A DNA stretch of 64,000 bases from Bacillota bacterium. GTDB taxonomy: Bacteria > Bacillota > Clostridia > Acetivibrionales > DSM-1351. Under the pieces are notes generated by a model. That model made no database searches, had not been told where the DNA came from, and worked only from the letters and a program-made list of their open reading frames with translations. The stretch covers positions 186,001 to 250,000 of the forward strand of contig JAEYHZ010000014.1 in NCBI GenBank assembly GCA_023409265.1, read 5' to 3'. Each line of letters begins with the position of its first letter. Position 1 is the stretch's first letter. Position numbers and translations under genes: made by a program. Of the stretch, positions 34,929 through 42,864 are shown one piece after another.

Positions 34929-35768
34929 TTAAACAGACTTCAAAAAATCCACTGCTGTTTTTATATCAGCTTCAGGGTCTGAACCAACTTCACGTTCAAT
35001 TGTCAGAAAACCCGTATAGCCTATATCCTTTAACGCTTTTATATAATTTTTAAAGTCAACGTCCCCGGTTCCCAGAGGCAACTCAATAAATGCCTGACCT
35101 GCCTGTATTTCCTCTTCTATAAGCCCATATACAATTTCAGGATCCTTTACCAACAGACGTCGTCCATCCTTGGCATGTGTATGAACAATATAGTCAGACA
35201 GTGTATAGACCGCTTTAACAGGGTCATCGCCGGTAACCATCACAAAATTTGCAGGATCCAAATTAACTGCAACTCCCCTGGAATTTAAAGAATCAAGGAA
35301 TTCCTTAAGCGTTACTGCAATTTCAGGGCCGGTCTCAATTGCAAAGTGAGCATTTAATCCATCGGCAAACTGTGCCAGTTCATAACATGCCTCCTGCATC
35401 ACCTTGTATCTGTCATGAGTTTTGTTATTTGGAATAACACCGATATGAGTTGTAACAACATTTGTTTCCAAATCTTTTGCAAGCTCAAGTATTCTTTTGG
35501 AACGCTCAATTTTGTTAAAATTTTGCTCTTTGTCTGCAAAACCGTGTCCGCCTAAATCTCCACATAAAGCCGATATCTTCATTCCATGTGACTTTACCAG
35601 GTCGAGAAATTCCTTCCTGGCTTGATTAGACAGATTTTCAGGTGACATTTCACCATATGTGGAATAGACCTGTATACCTTGAGCACCCAATTTTGCTGCT
35701 TTTTCCACAGCTGTTCTGATGTCGGTTTTGAAGCAGTCAATAATAATTCCTATTGGTAAATCCGCCAT
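34929..35768 (-). CDS. Sugar phosphate isomerase/epimerase family TIM barrel (second copy)
   Basis: The 279-residue protein belongs to the same barrel family as the gene at 32903 but is clearly diverged. Blocks are IGIIIDCFKTDIRTAVEKAA, GAQGIQVYSTYGEM, HFAIETGPE, AVNLDPANFVM, IVHTHAKDGRR and GFLTIEREVGSDPEADI. ATG 35768 follows AGGGGGG; a 14-residue extension to 35810 would translate that site. It heads the three-gene minus-strand operon and is divergent from the AraC-type regulator at 35989, which may control it through the shared 220-base promoter region. Confidence 0.88.
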   Translation of the reverse strand: MADLPIGIIIDCFKTDIRTAVEKAAKLGAQGIQVYSTYGEMSPENLSNQARKEFLDLVKSHGMKISALCGDLGGHGFADKEQNFNKIERSKRILELAKDLETNVVTTHIGVIPNNKTHDRYKVMQEACYELAQFADGLNAHFAIETGPEIAVTLKEFLDSLNSRGVAVNLDPANFVMVTGDDPVKAVYTLSDYIVHTHAKDGRRLLVKDPEIVYGLIEEEIQAGQAFIELPLGTGDVDFKNYIKALKDIGYTGFLTIEREVGSDPEADIKTAVDFLKSV

Positions 35769-35937
35769 ATTCAATCCCCCCTGTATTAATAAATTTATTA
35801 CTCTCCGCACAGTAAACTTCTTTTTATTGACTCATTTCATTTATTAATATATATTAAAAAACATAATAGCGGAATGAATGATATTGTCTAATACTTGCAC
35901 TATATTGCTCTTTACATTACTTTTTAACAGTCACTAT

Positions 35938-35966
35938 CTGATACCTGATTCAGAAGCCGCTATAAT
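35938..35966 (+). promoter_or_regulatory. Probable sigma-A promoter of the plus-strand AraC gene
   Basis: CTGATA (35938-35943) and TATAAT (35961-35966) are separated by 17 bases and lie about 22 bases upstream of the start codon. The -10 match is perfect and the -35 match is 4 of 6. Confidence 0.5.
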
Positions 35967-35988
35967 TACAAATGAAGGGAGGTAAATT

Positions 35989-36813
35989 ATGGATTATTCA
36001 AATCATGAGAAACACATTTACATGGAACAGGACTTTCCCATAATTTTTCACTATGATATTGTAAATCAAGACTATTTAAGCAGGGTATCTTTTCATTGGC
36101 ATGAGAGTATAGAGCTGCTCTATTTTGTCGAAGGCAGGGGGCGCGTTTTGTGCGGCCTGAACACTATAGAAGCAGGACAGGGAGATATGGTAATAGTAAA
36201 CTGCAATGAACTTCATTATATTGAAGCAGTGTCGGAACAGGCAGGATATTATTGCCTTATAGTCAACGCCAATGTCTATGAAAACTTTGGATTCAATATT
36301 AACGCTACTACCTTCAACAGCCTGATTCAAAAAGACCATAGAGCTTGCAGCCTTTTCAATGTCATTATTGAGGAACTGACTTCTAAAAATCTAGGCTACA
36401 GATCGGTAGTTACGGCCAATATATTAAACCTCATAGTTCATTTGTCAAGATATTATACCTCTGATAATTTCTCATTGAATGAATTATCCAAAAGGGATAA
36501 GAAGATCAACACAATAAAGAAAGCACTGGATTATATAAGAAACAATTATACCCAAAATATATCTGTAGAAGGTATATGCCAGCATGTAGGGTTTAGTAAA
36601 TTCTACTTTTGCAGGCTTTTTAAAGCCGTCACAAAGAAAACTGTAATCGAATACCTGAATATATTCAGATGTCAGAAAGCTAAAAATTTATTGAGTTCAG
36701 GCAGATATAATGTTTTTGAGACTGCTGAATTATGCGGTTATAACAATATCTCCTATTTTTGCAGAGTATACAAAAAATACTTCGGGTGCTCTCCCTCCAG
36801 GGATATACCCTGA
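35989..36813 (+). CDS. AraC family transcriptional regulator with cupin domain
   Basis: The 274-residue protein has an N-terminal cupin with HWHESIELLYFVEGRGRVLC, then GDMVIVNCNELHYIEAV. The C-terminal double helix-turn-helix covers about residues 175-274 (VEGICQHVGFSKFYFCRLFK, then VFETAELCGYNNISYFCRVY). It should bind a sugar-related ligand and activate nearby genes. A good ribosome-binding site (GGGAGG) precedes the ATG. It is divergent from the epimerase operon and its 3' end meets the 749-residue AraC gene tail to tail with 8 bases between them. Regulation of the epimerase operon is likely. Confidence 0.92.
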   Translation: MDYSNHEKHIYMEQDFPIIFHYDIVNQDYLSRVSFHWHESIELLYFVEGRGRVLCGLNTIEAGQGDMVIVNCNELHYIEAVSEQAGYYCLIVNANVYENFGFNINATTFNSLIQKDHRACSLFNVIIEELTSKNLGYRSVVTANILNLIVHLSRYYTSDNFSLNELSKRDKKINTIKKALDYIRNNYTQNISVEGICQHVGFSKFYFCRLFKAVTKKTVIEYLNIFRCQKAKNLLSSGRYNVFETAELCGYNNISYFCRVYKKYFGCSPSRDIP

Positions 36814-36821
36814 TATAAGAG

Positions 36822-39071
36822 TTAAGTTTTATTTTTTATTCTGAATTCTCCGGGTGTTACCCCATAAGCTTTTTTAAAACATTTGAAAAAATATATACTG
36901 CTGGCAAAACCAATTTTTTCTGCTATTTTTTCAACAGTAAGTCCTGTATCCAAAAGCAGCTCCTTTGCCTTGTCCATTCGTACTTTGCCAATATAATCGC
37001 CAATGGTCTCCAGCGCCGTATTTTTAAACAGTCTGCTGATATGTGGAGCAGACATATTAAACATATCTGCAAAATACTCTACCGACAGATTTGGATTCAT
37101 ATAGTCATTCTTTATTGTCTCCATTATTTTTTTTGCCACATAATCCCGATTTGTACTTTTTTTATCCTGCAGTTTTGTTCCAATATCATCAAACATTTCA
37201 AATAATTTATCGCTTAGTTCATCCAATGTCTCAACACCGTCATATAAAAGCTTCATAAAGTTGACATTTGTGTCCATGAAGAAAATACCATTTTTTTGTA
37301 TGGTCTCTAATGCAGTACTTATTTTATACAACAGGTGGGTCACAGTGAATATCACTGTTGAATATTGCTGTTCTTTCAGACCTGTGATCATATCCGTATA
37401 AATTTCTTTTGCATCATTAATTCTTCCCGACATAAGGCAGTCAATAAGATTTTTTTCCTTGCCTGCCGGGTAGGTATAATTATTCTGCCTGAACTTCTTA
37501 ACATCCGAAGTATTGATAACGCACTTATGTCCAAATATAAACCTTTGCAAAGAGGCTTCCTGGATATTCTCATACAGGTTGTTGGAATCGCTTATTATAA
37601 TGTCCGGCTCACTGATCACAGCTGATAAGGACAGATTCAAATACTGAAATATATCGGTTTGCGCTCTTTTAACCAGCTGGTATACCGCATCTTTGAAGCT
37701 TTCCATATTTTCATCCTTATTAGTATCAAAAATCACGATAACCTGTTGTTCATCAAACTCAATAACCTCGCAAACGTGCTCATACAGGCAAATTTCGCTC
37801 AGCCTGTTCTTCAGTAAATCTCTGGTACGGCTCCTCTCTTCATAACTGCTTTTTTCATAAAAACTCCTATAGTTATCAATTTTGAATAACACCACAATAA
37901 CTCTGGAATTAACTAAATCCAGCTTTATTCCGTAATTCTCTGTTTTTTCCTGGATTATGGCGGCATCCGCTTCCCTGTTATTCCTTATCAGATTCCTCAG
38001 AAATTCCTGTTTCAGTGTACCTATGGAATTCTCGTTCTCTGCTTCAAGTTTTTTTATCCGGGTCAGCACTTTGCTGACCGGCTTAAAAAGCTTATTAAAT
38101 ATAGGGTATGAGAGTATCAGGCCTACTATTAAAATGAGAAACCCGATCAAGATAGTCCTATTTCTAAGTTCCTCGACACTCCTCATAATCGCTTCATACG
38201 GTGTAACCAGGACATACACCCAGTCACAGGATTTTGAACGGTAATATGCTGTAAAGGACTTAACCCCGCCAATATCTGCGGTTAGAAATCCTTCTCCGGG
38301 CTTTGCCGCTGCTATTTCGCCAACAAAACCCTCCCGGGATACATCCTTTAAAAAGGGGTATTTATAAGTATTGGATACTATTTCGCCCTTATTATCCAGG
38401 ATAAATATATTGCTGCTTATATCCCTATTCAGTCCGTTAGTAACTTTGGCTGCCCAATCTCCTGAAATATTCACAATAATGGCAAAGTCCGGTTTTTTAT
38501 CCTTATATGTGCCGCTGAACATAAAACTATAAACAACATTCTCCTTATTTGAGCTTTGCACATTGGGGTTGTTTATCCTTCTTGGAACAGGCGTGAAGTT
38601 TTTGAAATCTTTATATCTGTTGATAATGTCCCTGTCATAAAAGCCTTCTTCCTCGTTTATAGCATTATCTATCCTGTTATTTGAGCTTACATAGAAGTAT
38701 CCCGTTTTTCCATTGTACACATAAATGGAGTCTACAAATGGAGACGTATTTCTAAAGTAATTCAGTTGTGAGATTGCTATGTCCAGGTCTGAGCTGTCGG
38801 GCTGGACAGGATATTTCAGTTTGGAAACACCCCAATCGTTATAAATTCTGAGGCTTAGCTCCTTTACATCAGATACCAGATAATCAGTACTTTGATTTAC
38901 AAGCTTCAAATCATAGGACATCATCGAGTAAGTCTGATCCAGAATTATATTGCCAAAATATTGATATAGAACAATTGAAAGGGCCAGAATTGTTATAAAT
39001 ACTGATATAATTACAGACAGAAATACTCTTGAAAAGAGTCTTCCCCTTTTATAAATACCATTTGCATTCAT
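36822..39071 (-). CDS. Membrane-bound AraC-type regulator with Cache-like extracellular sensor
   Basis: The 749-residue protein has a membrane helix near residues 14-34 and an extracellular sensor to about residue 300 (DSIYVYNGKTGYFYVSSNN; FAIIVNISGDWAAKVTNGL). A second helix near residues 302-322 and a cytoplasmic middle region follow. The C-terminal AraC domain reads VEYFADMFNMSAPHISRLFK, then VEKIAEKIGFASSIYFFKCF. It lacks kinase and receiver domains, so signal passes within one chain, as in the YtdP/RhaS-like one-component sensors of Firmicutes. Such proteins often control a nearby oligosaccharide importer, here plausibly the LplABC-like one. Confidence 0.9.
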   Translation of the reverse strand: MNANGIYKRGRLFSRVFLSVIISVFITILALSIVLYQYFGNIILDQTYSMMSYDLKLVNQSTDYLVSDVKELSLRIYNDWGVSKLKYPVQPDSSDLDIAISQLNYFRNTSPFVDSIYVYNGKTGYFYVSSNNRIDNAINEEEGFYDRDIINRYKDFKNFTPVPRRINNPNVQSSNKENVVYSFMFSGTYKDKKPDFAIIVNISGDWAAKVTNGLNRDISSNIFILDNKGEIVSNTYKYPFLKDVSREGFVGEIAAAKPGEGFLTADIGGVKSFTAYYRSKSCDWVYVLVTPYEAIMRSVEELRNRTILIGFLILIVGLILSYPIFNKLFKPVSKVLTRIKKLEAENENSIGTLKQEFLRNLIRNNREADAAIIQEKTENYGIKLDLVNSRVIVVLFKIDNYRSFYEKSSYEERSRTRDLLKNRLSEICLYEHVCEVIEFDEQQVIVIFDTNKDENMESFKDAVYQLVKRAQTDIFQYLNLSLSAVISEPDIIISDSNNLYENIQEASLQRFIFGHKCVINTSDVKKFRQNNYTYPAGKEKNLIDCLMSGRINDAKEIYTDMITGLKEQQYSTVIFTVTHLLYKISTALETIQKNGIFFMDTNVNFMKLLYDGVETLDELSDKLFEMFDDIGTKLQDKKSTNRDYVAKKIMETIKNDYMNPNLSVEYFADMFNMSAPHISRLFKNTALETIGDYIGKVRMDKAKELLLDTGLTVEKIAEKIGFASSIYFFKCFKKAYGVTPGEFRIKNKT

Positions 39072-39084
39072 TTGTTTTCTCCAA

Positions 39085-39951
39085 TTACCCCTTTTTTCTG
39101 GTGTCAGAGGGTGAGCATTTTTTTATTTTTTTATATATTCTACTAAAGTAATTAGAATCACTGAAGCCTGATTTGAAGGCTATTTCGGTAATTGTAAAAT
39201 CTGTTGTTCTCAGAAGCAGGTCTGCTTTGCCAACTCTTAATAAGTTCACATATTCGTTCAGAGGTTTCCCGGTAGCACTCTTAAAAAGATGACAGAAATA
39301 ATATTCACTTACATTAATCAGCTTTGCAAGATCAGATGTTCTAAGACTGCTCATATAATTATCTTCAATAAACTTTAATACAACATTTATCTGTTTCAGC
39401 CTTTTTTCCCTCAGCAAATATTCCCTGGGAGCAAAAACCGTTTCAACATATCCCCTAAGAAGAAGTACTATCAGCTTGTAAACAAGGGACTTTATTTCAA
39501 GTTCGTATCCAATTTCCCGCTTTTCATTTTCATTTACAATCTTTAAGATACATTCAGATATGGAAGAATCTCCTCTAACCTTGTTTGAAAAAAGTATAAG
39601 ATTCCGTTTAATAGGTGAAATATACTTTAGATCGCAGCTATCCTCAATGCCGCTCTGCAAAAGGACAGGATCAATAATAATACAGAAGTATTTCAACTCG
39701 TCACCCGTATTATGGCAGGAGTGCAGTTCATTACTGTTAACAATTACAAGATCTCCTGCTTTTACGTGTATTTGCTTTGAATTACATCCCACCAGGGCGT
39801 TTCCTTTTGTAAAATATAGAAATTCAAATTCTTCATGCCAGTGGCTTTTAAAGACAGTATCACCACCAGCTGCTTCGGTGAGGTTAATCCTTACAGGGAA
39901 AGCTGTCTCAGGAATATATGGTTTTTCATATAATGTATGATCCTTAATCAT
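39085..39951 (-). CDS. AraC family transcriptional regulator with cupin domain
   Basis: The 288-residue protein has the cupin metal-site pattern HWHEEFEFLYFTKGNALVG, then GDLVIVNSNELHSCHNTGDE. The C-terminal HTH pair reads TSDLAKLINVSEYYFCHLFK, then ITEIAFKSGFSDSNYFSRIY. It is divergent from the GH20 gene at 40164 and 13 bases upstream of the membrane-bound AraC gene, so the two regulators are probably cotranscribed. It likely controls the GH20 enzyme and possibly the whole locus. Confidence 0.92.
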   Translation of the reverse strand: MIKDHTLYEKPYIPETAFPVRINLTEAAGGDTVFKSHWHEEFEFLYFTKGNALVGCNSKQIHVKAGDLVIVNSNELHSCHNTGDELKYFCIIIDPVLLQSGIEDSCDLKYISPIKRNLILFSNKVRGDSSISECILKIVNENEKREIGYELEIKSLVYKLIVLLLRGYVETVFAPREYLLREKRLKQINVVLKFIEDNYMSSLRTSDLAKLINVSEYYFCHLFKSATGKPLNEYVNLLRVGKADLLLRTTDFTITEIAFKSGFSDSNYFSRIYKKIKKCSPSDTRKKG

Positions 39952-40163
39952 TTCTCCCCCTGATTATTCGTAAAATCGAATTTGAAAATTAATTCATTTC
40001 TATTGTATTACAAATTACTGTAAACATAAAGTGTAAGTATAAACATAGCAATCCAGTGCTATAAAAAAGCAATCATGTTAATGTCCGAATCTATTACAAA
40101 TATATAATGAAGTTATAAAGATATATCCTGAGCAAGTATGATTATTGATTTGGAGGTTATGTT

Positions 40164-42053
40164 ATGAATCTTAATTTTTATGGTGATACACAAAATCTGG
40201 AGGCGGGGATTGCCTTTTTATCGGAAAGACTGGGATATCAGTGTTCAGAGACCGGAATACCGGTTAAAATTGAAAGGGCAGAGGGAAATATCACGGTCTC
40301 TCTGTCAAATGGAAAAGGCCACATTAAATATAATGAAAAAATCCAATTTTTCCGTGCCCTGGGATTATTTATAGAACATTTACGTGAATCGGACACATTT
40401 TTTATTGAAGAGACTTCTCAGTTTAAAACCAACGGAGTAATGATAGATGTATCGAGAAATGCCGTTATGACTGTTGATACTATTAAATATCTGCTGGAAA
40501 AAATGGCATTAATGGGCCTGAATATGCTGATGCTTTATACAGAGGATACCTACCGGATTGAAGACCTTCCCTATTTCGGATACATGAGGGGCCGCTACAC
40601 ACAGGAAGAACTATCGGCCTGCGATGACTTCGCCGGCAATTTCGGCATTGAGATGATCCCCTGTATTCAGACACTTGGCCATCTGGCAGCGGCACTAAAG
40701 TGGGATTTCGCACAGGATATAAGGGATACCGAAGATATATTGCTGGCAGACTGTGACAAAACTTATGAATTCATTGAAAAAATGATTACAAGTGCTTCAA
40801 AACCTTTCAGAAGCAAGCGGATTCATATTGGAATGGATGAGGCCCACAATCTTGGGCTGGGCCGATATCTCGATATCAACGGTTACAGCAGGCGTTTTGA
40901 TATTATGAACAAGCATCTGTCAAAAGTCAAAGCTATTGCAGATAGAAATGGGCTATCGCCTATGATATGGAGTGATATGTACTTCAGACTGGGCTCAAAA
41001 ACCGGAGAATATTACGATATGGATGCTTCCTTCCCGCCTGATGTAGTAAAAAATATACCTTCCGATACACAGCTGGTATACTGGGATTACTACCATAACA
41101 GGGAGGATAAATACAGAGCATTCCTGGATAAACATAAACAGCTCGGCTGTGACATAATTTTTGCCGGTGGTATCTGGACCTGGAACGGTCTGCTCATAAA
41201 CTACTCAAAAACCTTTACCGCCACAAATGCAGGACTTTCTGCCTGTAAAAAAGAGGGAATACGTGAGGTAATCGCCACCATATGGGGAGATAATGGCGCA
41301 GAAACCAATGTTTTGTCAGCACTGTTGGGGTTCCAGCTGTTTGCCGAACATGGATATGCTCCGGAACCGGATATTGATAAGCTTAAGAAAAGGTTTAAAT
41401 TCTGTACTGGCGGGGATTATGATGCCTTTATGGATCTGGGTGAAATGGACTGTGTGCCAAAGGATAAATTGGAATCCAATGTACCGTCAAATCCAGCCAA
41501 GTCAGTATTATGGCAGGATGTATTGATGGGACTTTTTGATAAGCAGATTGAGGGAATGAACCTGCCGGAGCATTATGCACTATATGAAGCAAAGCTGAAA
41601 AATGCTGCCGCCAACGCCACTGCCGAGCTTAAAAATATATTTGATATGCCCTCGGTTCTGGCCCATGTTCTTGCTAAAAAATGTGAGCTGGGAATTAAAT
41701 TAAAAAGGGCATATGATAATAAAGACTTAGCTGTACTTAATTATCTGGCCGGCAATGAACTCCCTGAACTAAAGCAGGATATCAAGCTCTTGAGAGCTTC
41801 CCACAGAACTCAGTGGTTTAAGACCTATAAGCCCTTTGGCTGGGAAGTAATAGACCTCAGGTACGGAGGTCTTACAGCAAGAATAGAAACTGCAATCTAC
41901 AGGCTTCAGCAGTATCTTGCAGGTGAAATTTCCCGTATTGAGGAACTGGAGGAGGAAAGATTGTACTTTGATGACCCTGATAACCACAAATCACAGCAAT
42001 ACGGATGCTTTAACCAGTATCACCGGATTGTAAGTGCAAGCCCGCTCTTGTAA
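40164..42053 (+). CDS. Glycoside hydrolase family 20, beta-N-acetylhexosaminidase-like
   Basis: The 629-residue protein carries an N-terminal GH20b-type domain (to about residue 88) followed by a TIM barrel starting FKTNGVMIDVSRNAVMTVDT. The Asp-Glu pair for substrate-assisted catalysis is at 225-226 in IHIGMDEAHNLGLG. A C-terminal region after about residue 440 lacks clear motifs. No signal peptide is seen, so it is probably intracellular and acts on imported oligosaccharides carrying N-acetylhexosamine. GGAGG precedes the ATG, with a divergent AraC gene upstream. A terminator hairpin overlaps the stop codon. Confidence 0.9.
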   Translation: MNLNFYGDTQNLEAGIAFLSERLGYQCSETGIPVKIERAEGNITVSLSNGKGHIKYNEKIQFFRALGLFIEHLRESDTFFIEETSQFKTNGVMIDVSRNAVMTVDTIKYLLEKMALMGLNMLMLYTEDTYRIEDLPYFGYMRGRYTQEELSACDDFAGNFGIEMIPCIQTLGHLAAALKWDFAQDIRDTEDILLADCDKTYEFIEKMITSASKPFRSKRIHIGMDEAHNLGLGRYLDINGYSRRFDIMNKHLSKVKAIADRNGLSPMIWSDMYFRLGSKTGEYYDMDASFPPDVVKNIPSDTQLVYWDYYHNREDKYRAFLDKHKQLGCDIIFAGGIWTWNGLLINYSKTFTATNAGLSACKKEGIREVIATIWGDNGAETNVLSALLGFQLFAEHGYAPEPDIDKLKKRFKFCTGGDYDAFMDLGEMDCVPKDKLESNVPSNPAKSVLWQDVLMGLFDKQIEGMNLPEHYALYEAKLKNAAANATAELKNIFDMPSVLAHVLAKKCELGIKLKRAYDNKDLAVLNYLAGNELPELKQDIKLLRASHRTQWFKTYKPFGWEVIDLRYGGLTARIETAIYRLQQYLAGEISRIEELEEERLYFDDPDNHKSQQYGCFNQYHRIVSASPLL

Positions 42054-42062
42054 CTGCGGGCT
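42039..42062 (+). terminator. Terminator hairpin overlapping the GH20 stop codon
   Basis: AGCCCGC and GCGGGCT form a 7-bp stem with the TAA stop codon in the loop, followed by CTTAAATAAT. The T-run is short, so its efficiency is uncertain. Confidence 0.55.
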
Positions 42063-42202
42063 CTTAAATAATAACTCCCGTTTATGAAGCGCTGCTTATA
42101 GAAGAGTATTTATTAACGCGTTAAAATTTTTAGTACCAAATATAGTTCAACAAAATATTCCAGTTTACTGTTCTACCCCAACTATTGACATAGAACCCAA
42201 AA

Positions 42203-42233
42203 ACAGCACTCTCCGATATTAAGAGAGTGCTGT
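42203..42233 (-). terminator. Rho-independent terminator after the Nudix gene
   Basis: On the minus strand ACAGCACTCTC and GAGAGTGCTGT form a perfect 11-bp stem followed by TTTTTGGG. It lies about 35 bases after the stop at 42268. Between the GH20 terminator and this site is a TTAACGCGTTAA palindrome (42113-42124) of unknown role. Confidence 0.85.
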
Positions 42234-42267
42234 AGTATGCTTACATAATTATTGTCAACTTTCAAAA

Positions 42268-42702
42268 TTAAAAGCCCGAAGCGCTTGTCTTTTCCATATT
42301 ACTGTATTTTGTGTATGAACAATTAATCAAGGATCTATCCTGACTGTAGGTAATTTTTTGTAAAGCTTCATCGATGGTAAAATAGCCTCCATCAGTAAAG
42401 TTCTCATCCTTATTCACTTCAAATTGATCATCGAGGGATTTCATGATGTACCATGTGATTTTATTGCAGACCGGTCTTTGACGTGTTACTGAGAAAAATT
42501 CGTAATTGGTACTACCTGCTGTAGAAATAATTTCGGCATTGATTCCTGTTTCTTCTTTAACTCTCCGTATTGCAACTTCGTTGGGATAATCTCCGTGTTT
42601 AATAATACCTTTTGGAAGTACCCACTCATCCTTCTCATTTTTGAGAAGAAATACTTTCTCTCCGGAAAAGACAACACCACCTGCGCAGTTTCTAACAAGC
42701 AT
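42268..42702 (-). CDS. Nudix family protein with altered Nudix box
   Basis: The 144-residue protein has the Nudix fold with WVLPKGIIKHGDYPNE, then VAIRRVKEETGINAEI. Compared with the family box, the first Glu is Asp and the RE of REUxEE is RR, so one metal ligand is missing while the later Glu pair remains. Activity on nucleoside diphosphate derivatives may be reduced or changed. I chose ATG 42702 because AAGGGAAGGGG lies upstream; the extension to 42765 has no site of its own. It stands alone, upstream of a terminator. Confidence 0.85.
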   Translation of the reverse strand: MLVRNCAGGVVFSGEKVFLLKNEKDEWVLPKGIIKHGDYPNEVAIRRVKEETGINAEIISTAGSTNYEFFSVTRQRPVCNKITWYIMKSLDDQFEVNKDENFTDGGYFTIDEALQKITYSQDRSLINCSYTKYSNMEKTSASGF

Positions 42703-42864
42703 AATCAAAACCCCTTCCCTTATAAGATTTTTTTGAGTTATTAAGGATAGTTTAAATAATAACATAACTATATGTATGTAATAATTATTTAACTATTCCT
42801 TATTATTTCCAATGCATAGAATTTAATACATTCTATTACTTATATAATACCGTAATTAGCCATT

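Noticed and set aside
42113..42124. TTAACGCGTTAA palindrome resembling a LacI-type operator
   Set aside because: It lies between two convergent gene ends where no promoter is needed, and no LacI-type gene is near, so it was not listed as an operator.
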